A DNA stretch of 30,651 nt from an uncultured Oscillibacter sp. (lineage in GTDB: Bacteria > Bacillota > Clostridia > Oscillospirales > Oscillospiraceae). Shown here in pieces: positions 1-6,777 of the stretch. The DNA is taken from positions 1 through 30,651 of the forward strand of contig CAJTJA010000026.1 of NCBI GenBank assembly GCA_910576845.1, written 5' to 3'. The position numbers were made by a program, and so were the translations under genes. The notes beneath the pieces were generated by a model. It did not search any database. It worked only from the letters and a program-made list of their open reading frames with translations, and had not been told where the DNA came from. How positions within the stretch are numbered: position 1 is the stretch's first letter; the number at the start of each line of letters is the position of its first letter.

Positions 1-445
1 GCCGCCAACGGTTATCCAATCGCCAGGCAAGGCAATTTCCCGCAGGAATCCTGACAGATTTCAAGCCAAATCAACGCAGTCCTGGCGGAAAAGGATGCCC
101 CGAAACGGCGTTTTGCCATTTTTCAAGCAGGGCCCAAATCCTACCCCCGGACCTCCTCTGCAAATTCCGACGAAGGCGGTGTGCCCAGCAGAGAGTCCAT
201 GGATGTCTTAGCCGCCTGAACGCCGGATCAGAGGATAAGCACCCCCCAGCCGTAAAGGCAAATTTGTATACCGCTCTGCCGGCGGCCAGCATCCTGACGG
301 CCGCCGCACAGTCACGGAGGAACTCAATGGCAGCGGTCTCCATAACATTGGGCAGCCGTTGGCGGCGCCTCAAAGATATGACATGCTCCCTGAATAAAAA
401 ATCCCCCGCCGGCAGGCATTCCGCTATGTCTCAAAGAGCTCTTAA
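1..445. other. Noncoding stretch with repeat and possible gene remnant
   Basis: I find no convincing gene here. Bases 21-135 are a copy of dispersed repeat family R1 (own entry). The remainder, about 136-445, lies just downstream of the leftward zinc-ribbon gene. On the minus strand an open stretch near 345-100 has a hydrophobic flavour in two different frames, with a stop between them. It could be a decayed small membrane-protein gene, but it has no ribosome binding site and I do not recognise it. Confidence 0.4.
21..135 (+). repeat. Dispersed repeat R1, copy A
   Basis: Imperfect copy of a roughly 110-bp intergenic repeat also found at 10036-10145 and 18715-18830, with a fragment at 30111-30150. 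Shared blocks in order are GGCAAGGC, GCAGGAATC, GATTTCAAG, AACGCAG, GGCGGAAAA, GATGCCCCG and TTTTTCAAGCAG. It carries no reading frame that is conserved between copies. Every copy lies in a gap between genes. Confidence 0.6.
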
Positions 446-1051
446 CTATTTCTTCCCAGGCAGAGTTAATTTCATGTGGCAGCAGAGATCGTCCAAATCC
501 CTGTCTGTGGCCGCGGGGACCCGGAGTTTGGCCCCGCAGTCCCGGCAGATAATATCCACGGCGGAACGCCGGACCTCCATGCTGTAACGGCTGCTGCCGC
601 AAGCGCAGACAATACCGTCGGGCCGGGAGGCGATGTCCTTTAGTTCAGAAAGGACCTCATACATAATGACATTGTCTAAAAATGCCTCTTCCTCCCCCTG
701 TTTCCGCTCCTTCTCCGCCAGAACGGCCAACTCTTTCAGCTGTTTCTCCACCGTTCCCTCCGGGCCGATAAAGCAGCAAAACTGCTTCATTGGTCCGGTG
801 CAAGCCAGGGCCGTGGCTCCCTTCAGCACCCGATCTGAGGGACAAACAGCAATATGCGTCCCGCCGCACAGACCGCAGGGAACCTGAAGGCGGTAGCGTT
901 CCCCATCGAATTCCACCCGCAGGGCCGAGCCTCCGCAGTCGCATTCCACTTCCGTACCGGACGCCTCCAAGGCAAACACGGAACGGGATTTCATCACCGT
1001 TTTTCCGCATTTGGGGCAGAGATAGCCAAACGTCCGCATCTCCTCGCGCAT
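446..1051 (-). CDS. Zinc-ribbon protein of unknown function
   Basis: Protein of about 201 residues that I do not recognise as a named family. It has several paired cysteines: a CPKC near the N-terminus, a CDC, a CGLCGGTH segment with a following cysteine, a CAC, and a CRDC in the last quarter followed by CCH. This points to two or more structural zinc ribbons separated by a charged, probably helical middle (KQLKELAVLAEKERK). There is no signal peptide or membrane segment, so it is probably cytoplasmic. I chose the ATG at 1051 because GAGGTG lies about 9 nt upstream; a GTG four codons earlier is possible. It is transcribed divergently from the SRP RNA and has its own promoter at 1114-1142. The tadA gene that often precedes the SRP RNA and dnaX in Bacillota is not here. 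Nucleic-acid binding is conceivable but is only inference. Confidence 0.8.
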   Translation of the reverse strand: MREEMRTFGYLCPKCGKTVMKSRSVFALEASGTEVECDCGGSALRVEFDGERYRLQVPCGLCGGTHIAVCPSDRVLKGATALACTGPMKQFCCFIGPEGTVEKQLKELAVLAEKERKQGEEEAFLDNVIMYEVLSELKDIASRPDGIVCACGSSRYSMEVRRSAVDIICRDCGAKLRVPAATDRDLDDLCCHMKLTLPGKK

Positions 1052-1113
1052 AAGAAAAAGCACCTCGCTCCATCCGTCCGGCTCAACCGGTCCGGCAATC
1101 CGTTAGGATACAT

Positions 1114-1142
1114 AGTATAGCATGGGAGCAGGCGGCTGTACA
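1114..1142 (-). promoter_or_regulatory. Sigma-A-type promoter for zinc-ribbon gene
   Basis: On the minus strand, TGTACA (1142-1137, 4/6 to TTGACA) is followed by a 17-nt spacer and TATACT (1119-1114). This places the start of transcription about 55-60 nt upstream of the ATG at 1051. Confidence 0.55.
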
Positions 1143-1189
1143 GCATTTTTTCAGGCTTTGTAAAATTTTCTGTACAAATGGATTTTCTG

Positions 1190-1218
1190 TTGCCTTTCTG
1201 AAAAAAATATAGTAGAAT
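1190..1218 (+). promoter_or_regulatory. Promoter of the SRP RNA (and dnaX)
   Basis: TTGCCT (1190-1195), a 17-nt A-rich spacer, then TAGAAT (1213-1218). The predicted start is near 1224, at the base of the SRP RNA helix. No terminator lies between the RNA and dnaX, so this promoter probably also serves dnaX and ybaB. Confidence 0.6.
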
Positions 1219-1223
1219 AACAG

Positions 1224-1370
1224 TGCAAGTCCTCCGTGGGAAGCTGCGGAGCCGGTCTCGCGCAATGGATGCCCGCGAATCATGTCAGGCGGGGAACCGA
1301 GCAGCATTAAGCGGGATGTTTCATGTGCCGCGAGGCAACCGGCTCCGCAGCTTCCTGCGGAGGACACAGT
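1224..1370 (+). ncRNA. ffs: SRP RNA (4.5S-like, short form)
   Basis: RNA core of the signal recognition particle, the Ffh partner in co-translational membrane targeting. The long helix is plain: bases 1229-1236 pair with 1358-1365, and 1239-1256 pair perfectly with 1338-1355 (18 bp); CTCGCG at 1257-1262 pairs with CGCGAG at 1329-1334. The apical helix-8 signature is present at about 1283-1306: a GGAA tetraloop closed by CGG/CCG, with TCAGG on one side and AGCAGC on the other of the internal loop. No Alu-domain sequence precedes the helix, because the -10 box sits directly in front. It is therefore a short, Alu-less form. Its place just upstream of dnaX matches the scr-dnaX order of Bacillus. 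The exact ends are estimated. Confidence 0.9.
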
Positions 1371-1403
1371 CTGCCGGAAACGTTTTGGCGGGGGAGGAAG
1401 TAC

Positions 1404-3143
1404 ATGTATCAGGCGCTTTACAGAAAATGGCGGCCCAAAACCTTTGCCGACGTCATCGGTCAGGAACACATTACCGAAACCCTGCGCCGTCAGGTCGCTG
1501 AGGACCGAACCTCTCATGCCTATCTATTCACCGGCACCCGGGGCACCGGCAAAACTACCTGCGCCAAGATTTTAGCCAAAGCCGTCAATTGTGAAGCCCC
1601 TGTAAATGGTGATCCCTGCTGCCGCTGTCCCTCCTGCCTCGGCATTGACAGCGGCAGTTTTCTGGACGTATTGGAGCTGGATGCTGCTTCCAATAACGGA
1701 GTGGATCAGGTCCGTGCCCTTCGGGATGAGGCGGTTTACTCTCCTGCCAATGTCAAAAAGCGGGTCTATATTGTAGACGAAGTTCACATGCTCTCTACCG
1801 CCGCTTTTAACGCCCTGCTGAAGATTCTGGAAGAACCTCCGGAGCATCTGATGTTCATTCTCGCCACTACCGAACTCCACAAGGTTCCCGCTACCATTCT
1901 CTCCCGATGCCAGCGCTTCTCCTTCCGCCGCATCCAGCCGGGCGATGTGTCCGCAAGGCTCTCCTATGTTGCCCGTGAGGAAGGCATCGACCTGAGGCCG
2001 GATGGAGCAGAGCTTCTCAGCCGCCTGGCCGACGGTGCGCTGCGTGATGGCCTCAGTCTTCTCGATCAATGCGCCGCGGCAGGAGGAGCCATTGACTCTG
2101 CCGCTGTGCTGGATGTGCTGGGACTGGCGGGCAATTTGCAGACTGCCAGGCTGATGGAGCTCATTCTGGTCCGGGATGCCCAAAACGCACTCCTGCTGCT
2201 GGACGAGCTGTATAAGGGCGGCAAAGATATGGGCACCGTGCTCTCTGAGCTGTCTGTCCTGGTCCGGGACCTGCTGCTTCGCAAAACCGCCCCGGAGGGC
2301 GGCGTAGCCCTTCTCTCCGGAGGATTCGATGCCGCTACCCTGGACCGGCTGGGCAAAGCTGTGCCCGCCAGCCGGTTTTTGTACCTGGCCTCTACCCTGC
2401 AAAAGGCATCCGCAGAACTCTATGCCAGTGTTAACCGCCGCTTAGACACAGAGCTTTGTCTTCTCCGGCTGTGCGACGAGAGCCTTTCCGGCGACCTGAC
2501 CGCCTTGGAAGCCCGTATCTGCCGCCTGGAAGATTATCAGACCGCCCGGGCAGAGTTCCCGGCTGCCGCACCAAAAGCGGAGCATCTGCATAATCTCCCT
2601 ACCCCCTCTCTGGAAGCAGCGCCTTCTGCCGTCCTCTCCTCCCAAGAGGATGCTCCCCCCTGGGATGTCCCTCCTCTGCCAGAAGAACCGCCCCTGCCGG
2701 ATGAAGCATCCGGCCAGCGTGTCTATGACGTTCCCAAGGAAGAGCTTCCACCGGAACGCCCGCAAACCGTCCGGTCCTCCCCAGGCAAAGCCGTGCCCGG
2801 GAAGCCCACTGCTCCTGCCAGACCGGCGGGCGCTGGTTTTTGGCGGACTCTGTCGGAAAACTGCAAAGGGCGTCTGCCCCCCATGTACCGTCCCTTCCTG
2901 GGAATGTGTTCCGGAATGCTGGAGGATGATCTGCTGACGGTCTGCGCCCCAGATGACCTGACGCTTGGACGCTTGGACAATGACCGGGTTCGGGAGGCTT
3001 TAACCACGGGAGCGGAGGCCATTGCCGGCACTCCGGTGCGGCTGCTTCTTCGAACGGGAGCACTGCCCCAAGCCTCACCCGAGGAAAATTTGAAAAGCCT
3101 TCTGAAATTCAGCAGTCAGTTCGATAATATTGAAATTAAATAA
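1404..3143 (+). CDS. dnaX: DNA polymerase III subunit gamma/tau
   Basis: Clamp-loader ATPase subunit that loads the beta clamp and links the replisome, about 579 residues. The N-terminus MYQALYRKWRPKTF is diagnostic. Walker A GTRGTGKT lies at residues 44-51, a zinc module at C63-C72-C75-C78, Walker B DEVH at 125-128, and the sensor/arginine-finger motif SRCQRF at about 167-172. The AAA+ and lid domains are followed by domain III (about 220-380), a Pro/Ala/Glu-rich linker (about 400-470) and a conserved C-terminal tau region. The ATG at 1404 is chosen for GGAGG six bases upstream and for the family N-terminus; an in-frame extension to 1323 would run through the SRP RNA. ybaB follows after 16 nt. 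I saw no obvious slippery heptamer for making a shorter gamma form. Confidence 0.96.
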   Translation: MYQALYRKWRPKTFADVIGQEHITETLRRQVAEDRTSHAYLFTGTRGTGKTTCAKILAKAVNCEAPVNGDPCCRCPSCLGIDSGSFLDVLELDAASNNGVDQVRALRDEAVYSPANVKKRVYIVDEVHMLSTAAFNALLKILEEPPEHLMFILATTELHKVPATILSRCQRFSFRRIQPGDVSARLSYVAREEGIDLRPDGAELLSRLADGALRDGLSLLDQCAAAGGAIDSAAVLDVLGLAGNLQTARLMELILVRDAQNALLLLDELYKGGKDMGTVLSELSVLVRDLLLRKTAPEGGVALLSGGFDAATLDRLGKAVPASRFLYLASTLQKASAELYASVNRRLDTELCLLRLCDESLSGDLTALEARICRLEDYQTARAEFPAAAPKAEHLHNLPTPSLEAAPSAVLSSQEDAPPWDVPPLPEEPPLPDEASGQRVYDVPKEELPPERPQTVRSSPGKAVPGKPTAPARPAGAGFWRTLSENCKGRLPPMYRPFLGMCSGMLEDDLLTVCAPDDLTLGRLDNDRVREALTTGAEAIAGTPVRLLLRTGALPQASPEENLKSLLKFSSQFDNIEIK

Positions 3144-3159
3144 TAAGGAGAAATTGATT

Positions 3160-3528
3160 ATGGGTTACAGCGCCCGCCGCGGGTTCAGCAGCGGCAGCAT
3201 GAAGGCCACCGGCGCGCAGCGCCAAGCCGAGGTTCAGCAGAAAATTGCCCAGATGCAGGAAGCCATGAACAGCGCTCAGGAAGAGGTGGAAGCCCGCTCC
3301 TTCACCGCCAGCGTAGGCGGCGGTACTGTGCAGGCCGTGGCAAACGGAAAGAAGGAAATCCTTTCCGTCTCCATCAAACCGGAAGCGGTAGACCCCGACG
3401 ATGTGGAAATGCTTCAGGACCTGGTAGTCTCCGCTGTTAACGAGGCCCTCCGGCAGGCCGGAGACGCCATGGAACAGGCTATGGATGGTATTACCGGGGG
3501 ACTGAACCTGGGCGGCTTAGGTTTCTAA
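3160..3528 (+). CDS. YbaB/EbfC nucleoid-associated protein
   Basis: Small DNA-binding protein of about 122 residues, of the dimeric 'tweezers' family. After a basic Gly/Ser-rich lead, residues 20-50 form the predicted long helix rich in Gln and Glu (RQAEVQQKIAQMQEAM). The central beta portion follows (VGGGTVQAVANGKKEILSVSI), then PEAVDPDDVEMLQDLVVSAV, the most conserved family segment, and a Gly-rich tail. AAGGAG lies 9 nt before the ATG. The dnaX-ybaB order is the usual one in bacteria, but recR, the normal third gene, is missing: a terminator follows directly. Confidence 0.94.
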   Translation: MGYSARRGFSSGSMKATGAQRQAEVQQKIAQMQEAMNSAQEEVEARSFTASVGGGTVQAVANGKKEILSVSIKPEAVDPDDVEMLQDLVVSAVNEALRQAGDAMEQAMDGITGGLNLGGLGF

Positions 3529-3581
3529 CCCCCTGCCGCTCATCCTCCAAAAACAGCCCCGCAGTCTTCTAACGAATTTAA

Positions 3582-3611
3582 AAACCGCCGTCCTTTGAAG
3601 GACGGCGGTTT
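3582..3611. terminator. Terminator after dnaX-ybaB, probably bidirectional
   Basis: 14-bp perfect stem (AAACCGCCGTCCTT / AAGGACGGCGGTTT) with a minimal loop. TTTCTT follows on the plus strand, and a T-run (TTTTTAAATT) follows on the minus strand. It sits between the convergent ybaB and the leftward membrane-protein gene and can serve both. Confidence 0.85.
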
Positions 3612-3647
3612 CTTCATTACAAACGATAACGAATTTCATCGGCTTTA

Positions 3648-4385
3648 TTAGAGCTGTCTGACCGTATAATACACAGCCAATGCAAATACCAAAATGCACA
3701 GGCACCACATGGCGTAATACGCAGCCGCAGCGCTGAACAGCGCAACCGCTACACCTGCGGCAGACAGCCCGCAGGCCACATAAATGGGCATTACATCCGC
3801 ATTCGCAGGAAGCAGCTTTCCCAACTTGTGGTTCTTCGCCAGCCAGGCCAGACCGCCCAGCAGCAGAATATAAACCACCGAGAAAACCTTCACAGGCATT
3901 CCAAATACCAAATGGTCAAACAGGCGGCGGCACATCCACAAAAGGACAAGAGAACTGCCAAGCACTGTTAAGGCCACCGAACACTCCCGCTCATAGAATG
4001 CCCAAAGAATGCTGAGAACCATCACTGCCGGCACCACCACGCTGAGAAACGTCACGGCTGTAACGGAATACAGGCGGATCATTATGCTGCCAGCGGCAAA
4101 AAAAACGCCTGCGCCCGTCAGCCCCCAGCCAATCATCCGTTTCTTTTTGTCCGTCTTCCACAAGACACTCAGCACAACGCCCAAAACTGCCACAGCCGCG
4201 CCAATTCCGGAGATGACCGGCAGATAATCATACCAAGCCAGCGTCTGATTTAACGTACCATAGATATAGTATTTGCGGATCAGCAGCAAATAAAGCTCCG
4301 CCGCACAGGCCACAAAAAAGAAGACAAACGCTCCGTACAGGGAATCTTCCCGCTTCATGGGCTTTCCGTTCGGGTTCTTTGCCAT
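3648..4385 (-). CDS. Multi-pass membrane protein, unknown function
   Basis: About 245 residues, not recognised. After a basic lead (MAKNPNGKPMKRED) there are about seven hydrophobic segments: residues 17-37, 53-75, 85-105, 110-130, 133-152, 163-182 and 200-240. Short charged loops such as KTDKKKR separate them. No enzyme or transporter motif is visible. GGAGG lies 9 nt before the ATG, and a promoter is at 4459-4487. It stands alone, convergent with ybaB and divergent from apbE. Confidence 0.8.
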   Translation of the reverse strand: MAKNPNGKPMKREDSLYGAFVFFFVACAAELYLLLIRKYYIYGTLNQTLAWYDYLPVISGIGAAVAVLGVVLSVLWKTDKKKRMIGWGLTGAGVFFAAGSIMIRLYSVTAVTFLSVVVPAVMVLSILWAFYERECSVALTVLGSSLVLLWMCRRLFDHLVFGMPVKVFSVVYILLLGGLAWLAKNHKLGKLLPANADVMPIYVACGLSAAGVAVALFSAAAAYYAMWCLCILVFALAVYYTVRQL

Positions 4386-4458
4386 TTATCAAGACCTCCA
4401 AGGTGTTTTTTCTTTCAAAAATGCCGTGCTGGAAAAACTTCCACCGACATGTTTTAAT

Positions 4459-4487
4459 AGTATAGCAGACTTTTCCGCCTTTTGCAA
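4459..4487 (-). promoter_or_regulatory. Promoter of leftward membrane-protein gene
   Basis: On the minus strand, TTGCAA (4487-4482), a 17-nt spacer and TATACT (4464-4459). It lies about 70 nt upstream of the ATG at 4385. Confidence 0.6.
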
Positions 4488-4537
4488 GGGCCTTGCTGTC
4501 ACGTTTTTTATTTTTTCGCATCCATCGCGGTTTTTCA

Positions 4538-4566
4538 TTGTGAAGCGCCTCGCAGCGTGCTATACT
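4538..4566 (+). promoter_or_regulatory. Candidate promoter of the apbE operon
   Basis: TTGTGA (4538-4543), a 17-nt spacer, then TATACT (4561-4566). The implied leader before apbE is about 195 nt and noncoding. I looked for an RFN/FMN-type riboswitch core and saw none. Confidence 0.5.
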
Positions 4567-4690
4567 ATAAGCAATCCGCAAACACGAACGGCGGCAAAGT
4601 CGCTTTCTTCCACAGCAGCCGGCCGGTATATAAAGCGCATCTTCGCTTCCTATAGGGCTCGACAGGCCTGCCGCTCCTGCGGCTGGTCAT

Positions 4691-4733
4691 TTCAAAAGGA
4701 TTACTTTCATTCTTTTGAAGTCTGCCGACAATA
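4691..4733 (+). repeat. Possible diverged R2 right end in apbE leader
   Basis: An 8-bp hairpin (TTCAAAAG / CTTTTGAA, 13-nt loop) is followed by six bases and GACAATA. The tail from 4712 matches the R2 element end at 12178-12199 at about 17 of 22 positions. No matching left end was found, so it may be coincidental or a decayed remnant. Confidence 0.3.
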
Positions 4734-4767
4734 AGAAAATTACTGCCAGATAGATAAGGGGTTTGCT

Positions 4768-5865
4768 ATGAAACGTCTCACTGCATATGTTTTAGGAATT
4801 TCCCTGCTCCTTGCAGGCTGCGGAGGGCCTGTGGACCCGGACAAGGCCCAAGAGAGCATACAGGTCATCGCCATGGATACCGCCATGCTCATCACTACTT
4901 ACGGTGAGCGCTCCCCTGCCGCCGCCTATGCCGCCGAGGACATTATTCGGGACCTGGAAGACTGTCTGTCCCGGACCATTGAGACCAGCGATGTGTCCCG
5001 GCTCAACGCTGCCGGGGGAGAAGCCGTAGAGGTGGGTGAAGACCTGCGCTTTCTTCTCCGGGAGGCGGCCCGCCTCAGCGCTGAAACAAAAGGAGCTTTT
5101 GACATCACCGTAGCCCCGGTAGCCTCCGCCTGGGGGTTCACCACGGATTCTTTTCGAGTCCCCTCTCAGGAGGAACTTGATACGCTTTTAAAACTGGTGG
5201 ACTACAGCGCTGTTTATGACCGCGACGGCCCTTCCGCCGATTCCCCGGCTGTCTCCCTTGGGCCTGGCCAATCCATTGACCTGGGTGCCATTGTTAAGGG
5301 CTATGCCGCCGGCAAAATTGTGGGTATTCTTCGGGAATACGAGGTTCCGCGAGCCAACATCAACCTGGGGGGCAACGTTCTGGTCTGGGGCAGCCGGCCT
5401 GACGGAACACCCTGGCGGGTCGGCATTCAGGACCCGGCGCGGCCCGACGATAAAAATGCCTTGGCCGGTGTGCTGGAGCTGACGGATTCCTTTGCCGTCA
5501 CCTCCGGGGGCTATCAACGTTATTTTGAGGAAAACGGAAAACGCTACCACCACATTATTAACCCGGCAACAGGTTATCCGGCGGACAGCGGACTCGCCTC
5601 TGTCACGGTGGCAGCCCCGGCAGGTTCTCAAGCCCTTTGGAACGGAACCATGTGCGACGCCTATTCTACCGCTCTTTTTGTCATGGGGGAAGAAAAGGCG
5701 CTGGACTTCTGGCGCGACCACCAGGACGGCGGCAGTCCCTTTGAGCTAGTCCTGGTGACGGAGGACAGCCGGGTTATCGTCACCGGGGGTCTGGCAGACC
5801 GCTTCACCCTGGATGAAAACAGCGGATATACCTGTGAAACCGTTTCCTATGAGACAGCCTCCTAA
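4768..5865 (+). CDS. ApbE-family FAD:protein FMN transferase (lipoprotein)
   Basis: Transfers FMN from FAD to a Thr/Ser of extracytosolic redox proteins. About 365 residues, the normal length. The N-terminus is a lipoprotein signal with lipobox LLAGC and Cys18, so it is anchored outside the membrane. Family signatures are DTAMLITTYG at about residue 37, the Gly-rich NLGGNVLVWG segment at about 193-202, and HHIINPATGYP at about 267-277. The following TMCDAYSTALFVMGEEKAL fits the conserved C-terminal Mg/FAD-binding part. AAGGGG precedes the ATG. The stop overlaps the next start by 17 nt, so translation is probably coupled. With the next two genes it forms a cassette known from flavin-based extracellular electron transfer loci. 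No FMN-binding target protein is in this window. Confidence 0.93.
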   Translation: MKRLTAYVLGISLLLAGCGGPVDPDKAQESIQVIAMDTAMLITTYGERSPAAAYAAEDIIRDLEDCLSRTIETSDVSRLNAAGGEAVEVGEDLRFLLREAARLSAETKGAFDITVAPVASAWGFTTDSFRVPSQEELDTLLKLVDYSAVYDRDGPSADSPAVSLGPGQSIDLGAIVKGYAAGKIVGILREYEVPRANINLGGNVLVWGSRPDGTPWRVGIQDPARPDDKNALAGVLELTDSFAVTSGGYQRYFEENGKRYHHIINPATGYPADSGLASVTVAAPAGSQALWNGTMCDAYSTALFVMGEEKALDFWRDHQDGGSPFELVLVTEDSRVIVTGGLADRFTLDENSGYTCETVSYETAS

Positions 5866-6247
5866 ACTTCGGCCCACGCTCTGGGATTTCCTGACTGCCC
5901 TCTGCGTGGCGGCTTTAGCCGTTATCGTCGCCGTCTTCCAGTGGCGGGGCGGGCAGACCCAGGGACTGACGGCAGTGGTGTCGGTAGACGGCGCTGAGGT
6001 TGATCGGGTCTTTCTGGGCTACGCCGCCGGAGAAAAAACCTACCAGGCCGGGGATTACACACTGACGGTGGAATATGACCAGGACGGCGCCCAGGTTCTC
6101 GCCTCCGACTGTCCTACCCGGGACTGTGTCCACACCGGAACCATTACCCGGAGCGGGCAAAGTATCGTCTGTCTGCCGGGAAGGTTTATCCTCCATCTGG
6201 AGGGCGGAGCGGCAGACCCAAACGCCATAGATGCGGTTTTAGGTTAG
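5849..6247 (+). CDS. NusG domain II-containing protein (EetA-like)
   Basis: About 132 residues. One N-terminal membrane anchor (FLTALCVAALAVIVAVF, about residues 13-30) is followed by an extracytoplasmic beta-rich domain of the NusG_II type. Typical features are VSVDGAEVDRVFL, YTLTVEYDQDGAQVLASDCPTRDCVHTG (shortened here to the Cys pair in SDCPTRDC) and GQSIVCLPGRFILHL. The two cysteines plus a third in IVCLP are characteristic of the family. The start is uncertain: ATG at 5849 overlaps apbE by 17 nt and is preferred; ATG at 5813 would add 12 residues. Proteins of this family (EetA in Listeria) sit beside ApbE and EetB, but their biochemical role is not settled. Confidence 0.85.
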   Translation: MRQPPKLRPTLWDFLTALCVAALAVIVAVFQWRGGQTQGLTAVVSVDGAEVDRVFLGYAAGEKTYQAGDYTLTVEYDQDGAQVLASDCPTRDCVHTGTITRSGQSIVCLPGRFILHLEGGAADPNAIDAVLG

Positions 6248-6256
6248 GGGGCCAGG

Positions 6257-6772
6257 ATGAAACTGACAACAAAGCAGCTCACTCTCTGCGCTCTGCTGAC
6301 CGCCATGGCCCTGGCGCTGAGCTATTTGGAGAACCTCTTTCCCCTGTCCCTTGCCATTCCCATTCCCGGTGTGAAGCTGGGCCTTGCAAATATCGTGACG
6401 CTTTTTGCCCTCTATGCCCTGGGAGCGGAACAGGCGCTGCTGATTTTGCTGTCCCGGTGTCTTCTTGGAGCACTCTTCGCCGGAAATATAAATGCGCTGT
6501 TCTTCTCCCTGCTGGGAGGGCTCTGTGCCATGGGAGCTATGATCGTTCTTTCCCGGCGGCAGGTCCTGTCGGTTTACGGTGTGTCCGTGGGCGGGGCCGC
6601 GGCCCACAACTGCGGGCAGATCGCCGCGGCCATGCTGACTCTTGGAAGCAGTGCGCCTCTCTATTATTTGCCTGTTTTGCTGGCAGTATCCCTGCTCACC
6701 GGCGGATTAACCGGACTGGCCGCTGCCTGTCTCTTTCAGGGATTATCTCACACCGACTTAATGAAAGGCTGA
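6257..6772 (+). CDS. Gx transporter family membrane protein (EetB-like)
   Basis: About 171 residues, nearly all hydrophobic, with five or six membrane segments. It matches the family annotated as 'heptaprenyl diphosphate synthase component I' or 'Gx transporter' (PF07456-type). Supporting motifs are the N-terminal LTLCALLTAMALALSYLE, then PGVKLGLANIVTLFALYALG, and SLLGGLCAMGAMIVL. The fold resembles ECF S-components, so binding or transport of a small hydrophobic or flavin/quinone-like molecule is plausible but unproven. The old synthase name is probably misleading, since no prenyltransferase DDxxD motif is present. It begins 10 nt after the NusG_II gene, and the AAA+ gene begins 5 nt after its stop. 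Confidence 0.88.
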   Translation: MKLTTKQLTLCALLTAMALALSYLENLFPLSLAIPIPGVKLGLANIVTLFALYALGAEQALLILLSRCLLGALFAGNINALFFSLLGGLCAMGAMIVLSRRQVLSVYGVSVGGAAAHNCGQIAAAMLTLGSSAPLYYLPVLLAVSLLTGGLTGLAAACLFQGLSHTDLMKG

Positions 6773-6777
6773 CGGAC

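Noticed and set aside
71..373. Leftward frame of 100 codons before the zinc-ribbon gene end
   Set aside because: It runs through an R1 repeat copy and lacks a ribosome binding site. A shifted frame looks membrane-like for a few residues but has a stop. At best it is a remnant.
4572..4767. Possible FMN riboswitch in the apbE leader
   Set aside because: The conserved RFN core is not visible. Only one weak hairpin is present, and it better resembles an R2 repeat end.
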